Source: Trachythela sp. YZ-2020
Taxonomy: Eukaryota; Cnidaria; Anthozoa; Malacalcyonacea; Clavulariidae
Assembly: GCA_016169945.1 (NCBI GenBank)
Contig: JADLSH010000049.1
Span: forward strand, 1-64,000
Length of the DNA stretch: 64,000 nt
Direction: 5' to 3'
Shown here: positions 46,201 to 58,200 of the stretch, one piece after another
How positions within the stretch are numbered: the stretch's first letter is position 1
Layout of the letters: every line of letters starts with the position of its first letter
The notes under the pieces: generated by a model
What the model saw: the letters and a program-made list of their open reading frames with translations, nothing else
Told to the model about the DNA's origin: nothing
The model's database searches: none
Translations under genes and position numbers: made by a program

Positions 46201-49200
46201 CTGCTGAGTTAAGTATGGTTAGATCATGCTGAGGTAGTACATGTTCTTGAATGTGGACTACCTTAAAGTGATCTGATATTGTACAGAACTCACTGCTGAG
46301 TTAAGTATGGTTAGATCATGCTGAGGTAGTACATGTTCTTGAATGTGGACTACCTTAAAGTGATCTGATGTTGTACAGAACTCACTGCTGAATTAAGTAT
46401 GGTTAGATCATGCTGAGGTAGTACATGTTCTTGAATGTGGAGAATCTGAATCTGAGTTGAGCATGGTTAGTTCACGCAGAACTAGTAAAGTACATGACCT
46501 GCAACGCAGCGTTATAACGCATTTATGTTCAGTTGGAGCCTGCACCTAAGCAAGAAAAGAGACGCATCAAAGACTGAGCACTAACGGCTCGTTAATTTTC
46601 ATACCTGTTCACTAAGTTGTGTCACGTGATCATCAACACAATCCTGAGTTTTCTTAACACGTAATTCCATCTCACGTCTCCGACGATCTAACATCCTCAC
46701 TCTCTCCTCCCATGTCGATCTTTCGTCTTCTAGATCTCGACATCGCCTCGCCTTTTCTTCAAGCTGATAAAACAAAACAAAACAAAACTAACTTTGTACT
46801 GGATAGCTTTGTCAGTTTTTACCAGGCTAGTATAGTCAAATTAGAAGCACTCTTCTGTGAGGTTAATTGGTGGTTAACCTCACTCTGTGAGGTTAATTGG
46901 TGGCTATAAGCTATAATGCAAAAGCTCACTTCCCTTGTGGTCGTTTGAGCACTCTGGCCCCAAGACACTTCACGCATGTCTGGATGCGCATGTGTCTGAG
47001 TATTGTACCACATGCGCTTGGTGAGGGCAAGAGTATGGTGTATAAATACGAAGTCACTCGCATCTAGACTGCGTTACAAGCTGCACTGACGAGCCGTTGA
47101 ACGGCGAAACATGCATGTCTGCAGATTTGACTATATATGCTCCTTCACTTTGTGTTGTTGAGCACTCTGCGAGGTTAATTGGTGGCTATAAGCTATAATG
47201 CAAAAGCTCACTTCCCTTGTGGTCGTTTGAGCACTCTGGCCCCAAGACACTTCACGCATGTCTGGATGCGCATGTGTCTGAGTATTGTACCACATGCGCT
47301 TGGTGAGGGCAAGAGTATGGTGTATAAATACGAAGTCACTCGCATCTAGACTGCGTTACAAGCTGCACTGACGAACCGTTGAACGGCGAAACATGCATGT
47401 CTGCAGATTTGACTATATATATATATATATAAATTGAAATTTGATTTGTTTGTAGTAGAACAAGACGCCTACTGAGGCGTTCACACTGGCCCTGCGGAGC
47501 AGGTTTTGCCCCATCTGTCCAGATCCGGTCAGGGTTTATAGGGGCACCTGGGGCGGTGTAACATTTCCTGTCTGTGTGAGGTTTCAGGTTTCAATCTCAG
47601 ATAAGTGGTTTCAATCTTATTTTGAGGTGCTTGGGTATATTAATGATATATCATTATGCTAGGTTTATATAGCCGATTGTGAGATATATAGACATTGTCC
47701 TATCATTACCGAGTATGATATATTCACTTCTTAGTTTAATATATGTATTAAAGACAAAATTCTAATAAATATTTAAACCAAATTCATCGTGTTATTGTAA
47801 CTATTTTAGTAATATACTCCATACGCCCAGCCTCGACAGTGTTATTTAGAGTCATAGGCGTACGGGACGTGGGGGCAGGGGGGGCACCTGCCCCCCCCAA
47901 AATTTGGAGATTCAAGTCATTCGGGCAAATGGTTCACGAATATTCGGGCAAAGAAGATTTATTTAGTCTGAACTTAAACGAAAACAGAATTTTATAATTT
48001 ACAGTACTGTCTATTTATCTGGTTTACGTCTTGTTGAAAAAATTGTGGTTTATAAGATAAATATACAGGTATTGGACTTAAAAAGATATGGTAAAGTTAA
48101 CAGTTTCCTGGAAATTTTTAACCCCCCCCCCAGTCGACCAAAAAACAGATACTTAATTGGTTACATACAATTAAAAGTGGTTATTATTGTTATCAAGATA
48201 TTGTTATCGAAATTCGGGCAATTTCGCTATGATTTTAAATTCGGGCAAAATTTCGGCTGCCCCCCCAAAGAAAGTTGTGCCCGTACGCCTATGTTTAGAG
48301 TTGACACGTCAGTTGTATTTCACACAAACTAAAAATAGCAAACGTAAACAAGACATTTTGAGCCATATTTTGTGATATTTAATAATACCTAAAGTCGTAA
48401 AGAACAATATTGAATCGAAATACCAATATTGTTAAAAAGCAAGAACAAAGCATCCTACCAGAATGTGAATGACTTTGAAAGTTCGAAAAGCATATAAATT
48501 TAACTGTGTATCAAAGCGAGTTAAGAGCATGTAGGAAATGAAACTCCCCCGCGCTAGACTTATGCAATTGTAATATATTATTGCTTAAATTTTGAAACAA
48601 TTGTTACTAAAGCCGTTAGCGGTACTTCTTGAGAAACATTCCAAATTCTTTATACAAAGGCAACAAAGCTAATTTTTAATAGCTTTGTAGTTTAATATGA
48701 TGTAACTGTATTCTACGTTGTACTATCTAAACTTATGTTGTAAACTTAAACAATCTCAGTTAGTAACAGTCGAAGTCGCTTACATACGGGCAACATTTTC
48801 GCCACAATTTCCAGGGATTTTACCAACTGTAACTGCAGCTATTGAATACGCAAGAAATCTACAACGAACTCATGTGTTGTTTATATCAAAGAAAACCACG
48901 CATGAAACATAAACACAGGAAAACATTTCCTAATAGACATATTTGTCATATAGCCCGCTCCTCAATGACGGTCATTTTGAATCGGGTGGACGATTTCGTA
49001 ATCACCACATGGTCTCTGAGCCTGCGATGCGCTAACGCAAACTCGATTTCTCGACGATTAAAAAAACAGAAACTTAGGGATTTAAGACACTTGGCCTACA
49101 GGCCAGTGTAATAAAGAGTGCCCAATACCATTCAAAGTAGAGCAAAAATATAATATGTTATAATATACAATGAACTGAATTCAGTCGCCTGAAGATCGCC

Positions 49201-52200
49201 TCGCTTATAAAGTTAGGCGTGAAACACCGTGTAGCGACGGTGTTTAAGCTATAATGAATCCTTTGAATATAAGCATTAAGCTATAATGCAAAAGCTCACT
49301 TCCCTTGTGGTCGTTTGAGCACTCTGGCCCCAAGACACTTCACGCATGTCTGGATGCGCATGTGTCTGAGTATTGTACCACATGCGCTTGGTGAGGGCAA
49401 GAGTATGGTGTATAAATACGAAGTCACTCGCATCTAGACTGCGTTACAAGCTGCACTGACGAGCCGTTGAACGGCGAAACATGCATGTCTGCAGAGATTC
49501 GCGCTTTTTAAGAAAGTGTTCGACCTTACCTTCTTACTAAGTGTTAATATCTCGACTTTGGCTTCATTCAATATTTTGTCTCTGGCAGTTTGATCTCTTT
49601 CGCTATTACATAAAGCTCGGTCCAGTTTCTCACGAAGGTCAGAAAAGTCTCTCGTGTATTTAGATTTAGCCGTGCTCATCTCAGTACGGACCAAGTTCAC
49701 CTAAAGACAAATACAAATGATTACAACAGTATTCAAACATAAGTGGAAATTCAATATCTCGAACGCATGTTCTAATAGAGGGTTTCCACCGTCACGTGAC
49801 AAAATTCTAGAATCGCTAACGTGCAACCTATAAAGCTGGCTGTTCAATATGTTTTGTATGTCATTATAACAAGTACTCGTAACAAATTTCAAGTCGATAC
49901 AATTATTCTGTCGCGAGTTAGGAAGGTTTTAATCATTCTTATTGCTGACGTCAGCATTATTTTGCCGTTAAAAGCCTTGTTTTTTCCCCAAACCTAACGC
50001 GAAAACTTATTTTAGCTTTTAAAAGCAATATATAGTATAGTAAACAGAATATAGACATATGTAATATAACACGTCTTTTCTCGAGCATTTGCTCTTTGCT
50101 CGCCATGTTGAAAGGCAAAAATTCCAACATGGCGGCCAAAGAGCAAATTCTCGAGAAAAGACGTGTTTTATTACCTATGTCTATATTCTGTTTACTATGA
50201 TACCATATATTGCTTTTAAAGGCTAAACTAAATTTTTGCGGTAGTTTTGAAAAAGATGTAGCTTTTAACGGCATTTTAAAATAATGCTGACGTCAGCAAT
50301 AAGAATTATTCAAACCTTCCTAACTCGCGACAGAATAATTGTATCGACTTGAAATTTGTTATGAATACTTGTTATAATGACATACAAAACATATTGAACA
50401 GCCAGCTTTAAGGCCTTTTTCCACTTCAAACGTATCGTATCGTACCGTAGCGCATTCTTTTGTGTCGACGTCATTAGTTCTACCCGAGTGCTCAGGAAAC
50501 AAAGAAATACGCTACGTTTCGGTACGATACGGTTGAAGTGGAAAATAGGCTTTATAGGTTGCATGTGAAAGATTTTAGAATTTTGTCACGTGACGGTGCA
50601 AACCCTCTATACCAGCACTAAGGCTATAAAGCAAAATGGGCCACGATTTATACCAGAGACGGACCATTGATAAAGACACATCATCTGTCTGACAGATCAT
50701 CCGTCTTAAGGCCCGTTCACACTACGCTTTATATTTGGCACGGCACAGATAAAATTGGCACCCGTACCAATTTTGCCCTTGCGAGGACTACCTAAATAGG
50801 TCAAAATGGCACTGGTAACATTTTTATGCATGCCGTGGCAAATATTGAGCACAGTGTAAACGGGCCTTTAGTGTATATAAACACAAGAAAAACGGTTCTG
50901 TATCTATAAAGTATAAGGATGGACGGTCCCAGATAAAAACATTGTCTTTTCTGCCAAGAAACATTTATGTTTGTAAAGAGCATTGTTTCTAATCAGCTAG
51001 TTAAACGTAATCAAATTGAGCCAATCAAATGTTCTTGACATTATTAAAAGTTTAATGTGATCAAAGACAATGTTTTTATCTGTTCAAGTTTATTATGTTT
51101 ACCACTCTGAGGTGGACGGAAAGCCTTTACAACCCAATTGACAAAGGTTCCGAGGGTTAGTTAGTTAAGGTTAGTGCCTAAGGGTTAGTTTTTAGCGAGG
51201 AAGGAAAAACCGGAGTACCCGGAGAAAAACCCTCGAAGCACAGGAAAACCAACCTATCTCTTACTTGAGTTTGTCAAGCACAGCGACGTTACACAACCTA
51301 AATAAATCCACGCCCTCGACCTGCAGTATAGCAGGCTTAACTCAGAGGTAAGGGACATCTATGCTAACCGCATCTACCACCTAGATCTTAGATGCAAAGG
51401 AAAAACTCATTGATAAGCCTAGGCTGTACAAAAATACACAGTTAACACTACCTTGTCTCTCTCTGCTTCAAGTTCACTCTTATATCTATTCTCCACATTC
51501 ACATTTCGTCGTTTCAAGTCAGTAACTTCATCTTGTAGACTAGTGTTCTTGATATTTTGTTGATATAAAGAATTTTCTAACGACTTTCTTTCTTTTTCCA
51601 TCTCCTCCACCGTACGTTCCAATGAATACAGATCTTTTCTGGCCTAAAAAGACGACAAAAGATTTGTTAGAATTGAAATATGTTGATATGTCAAATATGG
51701 GGTCCAGTGTATGTAGTATTCTACGATAAGCTGTCGTGGTTTGTGTCTGCCCCAACTGAAAAAGATATCTCAAACCAGGCCTTCGCTGGATATGTCGAAG
51801 TGTTGTTAGCAAGAAGACATGCTGTCGTATCTAGGTTTTTAAATGCTGGTTTAAAATACCGAATTAAAGGTTTATCTCTTTATCTCTATTACTCTATAAT
51901 TAAACTGAAAGATTACTCCATACATTAACAACAAAGCAGATTTCAATTGTTCATAGATTCGAGGTTTATTTTGAATTTAATACTTTTACAAGTCAATATT
52001 TTAAGATTTAAGTTTTAAGGATTACATGATTTACATGTAGTCATTCTATATTTGAGGATATTTATAATTACATAGCATTTATATATATTATTTCTATTAT
52101 TCATTTTACATGTTCTAAGATTTAGTTGGTTTTACATGAGATAAATATGGATAAAGAACAATTAAGACAACGTGAATTTAATATTTAGTAAGACTTTTTT

Positions 52201-55200
52201 AAGGATGTTTTATCGTTTTGTCATAAATCCAGCCCAAGAAGAATTCAGTATTTCTAGTATCTTAAAAGTAATGTAGGTTGATATTTAGCGCTAAATTTTC
52301 TTCAAAAAAGGGCTTGTTTTATCATGAATACAGCCAACAAAGATACCTTATCAGCCACGATAACTTTTTCGTTTCTTCTGTTCAATAAATCCTGTACTTC
52401 ATCCAATTCTAACTTTACTCTCTCAATTTCTCGTCTCAGTTCTCCTTCAGTCTTAGTCCGTGCTCGTACCAGATCTCTCTTCTCGTTCTCCAAATTCCGA
52501 ATCTTTCTCTCAAGGTCACTACGCATGTGCGACTCGTTCCCAAGTCTCGTAAGCTGTGTGTTCTCAGCCTCAAGCTCCTGGACGCGTTCTTCAAGTGATG
52601 AGAATTTCTCAACTTCATTTACAAGAATTTTATCTTTCTCAGAACGAAGTCTCTCCACAGTCCCCTCAAGTACGCGACATTTTCGTGCCGAGTCCTCTCG
52701 CAGTTGCTCGATCTCAAGATGAAGTTGTTCAACCTCGTCCCTAGTCTTCTCTAGGTCAGTGACGTCATCTAGGTCAACTACGTCCATCTCCTTGAGTTGA
52801 GAGTTTTCATCAGTTAATAATGTCATTTCATCTTGCAATGTTTTAAGTAGTTCGTCTTTTTCAGTGAGTTCTAATTCAAGAATATCGTGCTCTCTGCTGC
52901 ACCTAAACGAGCGAGAAAACATCGATAAAATACAAATATAGAAACACAACTTCAACTTAAGATTTATGTTATGGTATATTGTTAACATATTAAATGCTTT
53001 CAACTAAGTTCAATTTAACTGATTAGTTTTCCATGTTTATTTATTTGGCGAAGCTCTGTAAGCCCGGATCTTCATCAGCGCAAATAATATTATAGATTAT
53101 TTTTTATTCTTTAATGAACTTTTATAATGTAAAATGACTGTTATCATTTAATTACTTATAAGTAATTTTAACGTTCATAATGTGGAACACGCGGTTGACT
53201 GTCATATATCTTGACTATCATAGTAAACGAATACAATGGAGAATTGCACCATCCTTAAAGCAGGGAATGAATGTGATGTGAAGCATCATCCTTAAAGCAA
53301 GGTGATAATTTTATGAATAACATGGTCAACCTTTATTTTGTTTTTACCTTGTTTCAATTTCCTCCACTTCCACTTGATGTCTTTCTTTCAAACTTGAAAT
53401 TTCCTTCTTCAACTTCCCAATTTCCTCGCTATATCTCTCCGCTTTTTCTTTGAACGTCTTAATCTCACCTTCATATCTAACATTCTGATTATCAAGCATT
53501 GTCTTATGTTCAGAAACCAAACGTATGAAATCATCCTTCAATTTCCCTTTAAGCCCATCTTCTCCTTGAGTAAAGATCTGTCGTAATTCTTCAACAGTAT
53601 GTTCAAGTTCCAGTTTTTCTAGCTCAACATTATTCTCTAAATTAGTTTTGTCCCGTATAAATTTGTCATCTAAGGCTCGTTTAAGTTCCTGATAATCTGA
53701 GGCGGAGTTCGTTTTTTCGCTAACATAGCGTTGTCTTTCGCGTTCAAGTTCAGCCGAAAGTCGTTTCTCGATTTCAGCTTTTTCCTATAGAATACTTCAA
53801 TATTAAGAAATAAAGGCCGTATTGTAGATATTGCAGCAGGTGGACAATAATCAGTATGGGAAAATATTTGTTAATTATTTTCATTACACGTAGAAGTCTT
53901 CCATTTGTATTTGATAGTAAATTAATAAAATTGATAGAAGTAGTTTAGTATTACCAAAACTGCTGATGCACCCCCTGAAAAAAGTGTCATGTTTTCGTGT
54001 CAAAACTTTCAGGAGTTGCATTCCGTTATTTCGCGCGAGAGAATACATCCGCGGTTTTGGTAATATACTCTACCTGTAAAACCCCCCAGGGATTCATACC
54101 TGTTCAATTTCAGCTTTCTCTGCAGCAAACTGCTGACCAATCTGGATTTTCTCATTCTCAAAGAAGCATTCCAACTGCTTCTTCTCATCACGAAGAACAT
54201 TCACAACATCTTCCAAACCTTGCAATTCTTCAGAATGTTTCTGCTTGCAAGTCTCCAGTTCTTCTTTATAAAACTGTTCCAACATTTCTTTTTGTTTCTG
54301 AAATTCTGTTTCAAGCTCAGACTTCTCGAATTTAACTTCATTCAGAAGCAACTCTTTCTCTTCTTTGAAACAAGATTTCAACTCAGTAATTGTCTCAAGT
54401 GTTCCCTGGTATTCCTCTTCAAGTTTTTTATATCTCTCTTGAAATCCTGCTTCGAGTTCGTCTTTCTCCAAACTGAATCTTTAAAAATAATGATAATGAA
54501 TTAATGTAGTTTACACAGAGTGTGGTTGTCCAATTCACCCGAGGTTCATAATACACAGAGAGTAAAACCCAGAAAACCCGAAGAAAAAGCCTCGGAGGAA
54601 AAGCCTCTGAAGAAAAAGCGTCTGAAGAAAAAGCGTCTGAAGAAAAAGCGTCTGAAGAAAAAGCGTCTGAAGAAAAAGCGTCTGAAGAAAAAGCGTCTGA
54701 AGAAAAAGCGTCTGAAGAAAAAGCCTTGAAGCGTCTGAAGAAAAAGCGTCTGAAGACAAAGCCTTGAAGCACAGGAGAGAAGCAACCCTCGACATACAGT
54801 GGCACTCGTTGTGGCACACTTAACTCAGAAGTAAGGGACATCGCGCTAACCGTAACCGCCACGCTTGCTTCACTCACCTTTGCTGCAGTTCCTCAGAAGT
54901 AAGAGACATCGCGCTAACCGTAACTGCCACGCTTGCTTCGCTCACCTTTGCTGCAGTTCCTCAGAAGTAAGAGACATCGCGCTAACCGTAACTGCCACGC
55001 TTGCTTCAATCACCTTTGCTGCAGTTCCTCAGAAGTAAGAGACATCGCGCTAACCGTAACTGCCACGCTTGCTTCACTCACCTTTGCTGCAGTTCCTCCA
55101 TTTCTGTGGTGAACTGTGAAGTAAGGTTTCCCAGTTCTTTATTAAAGCGCTGTTTGAGTTCCGAGTTTTCTGAATTATTCACTCGTTGTAAAGACCCAAT

Positions 55201-58200
55201 CTCACTTCTCAAGTTCCTGATGTTTGTCTCATGGTCCCGTATCGTTGAGTCACTCTTTTTTTGAATTTCTTGTAATTGTTTTATCTCACTTTCGTACTGC
55301 TGCTGTTGTTCCTATACGGAAATACATTCAGTTCAGTTCAGTTTAGTTTAGTTTAGTTTAGTTTAGTTTAATATGTTTACCACTCTGAGGTGGACGGAAA
55401 GCCTTAACAGGTTTTGCAACCCAATTGACAAAGGTTCCGAGGGTTAGTTAGTGGTTAGTGCTTAGTGCCTAAAGGCGGATTTCCAGTCCTCGCACGAAGC
55501 TCCTCGCAGCTCGCTGCGAGTACTCCGCATTGAAACCTCCAAGTCTCCATTTGAAACCTCCAAGTGTTTTTAATCATTTTCAAGTAGTTCAGACATAAAC
55601 CACGACAGCTTGCAACAGATGGTGGTCAACCGGCAGTTATCAGAGTGAGGAAATGATTTCTCATTATAAGTTGTAGTTTTCTATTCGGAGGCAAATATAT
55701 AAACGAGAAAGATATAGGTCAATTATTTTGCCACTGTAAGTGTCAACAGTTCGCACCAACATCTGTTGCCCCGTAACGGTTACTGAAACCCATCCATATT
55801 AATCACACATACCTCTCTCGTTTTCAAATCATTTTGAAGTTTTTGAATCACTTCAGATTTTCCAACGAGATCAGTGGTCTTTTCTTTCATTTCATTTTTC
55901 AGTTTCTCCAGTAATGTTTTTAGTTTATTTATCGATCCATCTTTGGCCTTGATGTTTTGTTCCTGCAAACGTATTGTGTTCTCAATTTCATTGATCTTAA
56001 CCTCGTTTTCATTCAGCTTGGTCGTCAGGTCTTCAATAGTTTCTAAAGAAGAGAAATTCAATATCAGTAAACTGCAACATTGTTTCAGTATATACTTGCG
56101 CTCACAATATAGTACAGATATGTACTTACTCTTTTGTTCGCTGTTGATTGCTGCTGTTTTTTGCTCTGTGGAGAAAGAAAATAAATGCGTTACCGAGTGC
56201 ACATGAGTAAGGTTGACAATGGCTGAACTATAACCACATTGTCCACATCGAGTTGAAGATATTGGTGGGTTTCTGTCAGCGTTATGGTGCATCAGATGAT
56301 GACATTTAAACTGAATCCCGTTTATTAATCGACCACCAAACACAAGGCTACTACTGCAAATTGACCACCATCTGCTGCACAATAGTGTTACTGTTACCCA
56401 GCTATTGTTTGATGTGTAAGCAAGTAAGCAACTTCGGGATGTGTCTATCAATTGAGAAAAGCTCTTTTGAAACAAATAAAAACTATTTTACTGACGTACC
56501 GTCTTCGTTAGAGCCACCATCACCGCTGACCCGTACAATCGAGGGCTTCGCATCAATGACGTCATGTTCAGAATCATCAGATGACGTCATTCCATCTTTA
56601 TTTCTCTTGATAATGACAGGCTTGGTGTAATCAGAGAGGACAGAGCCAACTCGAGTGATTCTGTCTGTTGTACGTCTGCGATGACTTCGGTTACGTTTGA
56701 CATTTGTTTTTGCTTGAGATTTCAACATCTCCACTTCGCTCTTCAGTTCGTCATTCTCGTCACGGAGTTGCTGAAATTTTTTGGATGGTACATTATTAAT
56801 ACAGTAACTGACTCCCTGTATTAATAACCAACTAGAAACGGATGATTCGTCTCCACGAACTTGGGAAAAGGAAACTAAGATAGTTCGTCTTTCAAACGTG
56901 ACAAACAGACGGATCTTTAATCCAAACCGATCATTGATCTTGAGAGAGATTATAAACTTACCCTGTTCAATTTCTCCAGCTCTCTTATTCCTTTAGTTGC
57001 ATGTTGACTTTGTTGTTGTTTCAAAAGGTCACGTTCACTTACGACTTCTGCAAGCTGAAATTTTACCAAAGAAGCATGAATTAAACAGTAACAATGGCTT
57101 AGAAAATTGAGCATAATTTGCTGGCTATATGTGTGATACCATGAGTAGTACCACATGAGCCTGCATTACCTTCTTAGAGAGACCAGCAGCGTTCCCTAAT
57201 TCCTTCTCCAATCTCACACGAACACGCTCTGACTCATCAAGTGTTTCTTGTGTCTCATTTAGAGTAGAGTCCAGTCTCCCAATCTCATCCTCTCTCTCCC
57301 CAATGTCCTGTTTCGCTCGGACGTCCTCTGCTTTATAACGTTCTATCTCTCTCTCTAGTTCCAGGACTTTCTTAGAGAATGTCGCGATTGCTTTCTCATG
57401 GTCAGTTGCAGCACGGTTGTGAGCTTGCTGGAGTTTCTCATTGAATGCTTCATCGTGTTGTCTAAACACATAAAAATACAGGATTAGTCTTTTTGTTCTT
57501 TATTCCAAGGAGAACCACCTAGCATACAGTATGAGCATTTGGAGAAACTAATCAACCAGCCATTCCTTCTAACCAACCAACCATTCCTTCTAACCAACCA
57601 GCCATTCCTTCTAACCAACCAGCCATTCCCTTTAACCAACCAGCTATTCCTTCCAACCCAACCTGCCGCCGCCAAATTTGAGGCATGAAATATTTCAACT
57701 AAATATAAGAACTTACTTCAGTTTGATCTCAAATTGATGTTCCAACTGTCGAGTACTTTCTTCACTCTCTCGTATCAAAGCAGATTTCTCGTTCACTAGA
57801 TTGTTCGCATTTTCTAACAACTTCTCCTTTTCAACGTTACATGACTCAACTTGGTTTCTAGAAAGAGAGAAATGAAGTTAGTAAACACAGGCAGCAGATG
57901 GCGGCCAACTTCTCAATTGATAGACAGGAGCGAGAAAATTAACAACAACTGTCATAAATTATTAAACTAACCTCATAAATGTAAGTTCATGTTTAAATAT
58001 ACTGACTACAGCTTGACAAAGAGCTAAAGGAAATAATTATTTACATGTTACAACTATATCTATAAGATACCATGACTATTATTTAAAGCAACTTTTTTAA
58101 ACAATGAATGTATGTTATCTACCGTCACTCTTCTCGTATATGACAGACTCCAAGACAGCTGTAAGTTGAGATAAACTGACTTTTCCTTCACTGTCTATTT

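Noticed and set aside
54428..54877. Low-complexity proteins on both strands (Lys-Arg-Leu or Ser-Asp-Ala-Phe repeats)
   Set aside because: Caused by the 15-bp minisatellite in an intron of gene A. The flanking exons splice past it in frame.
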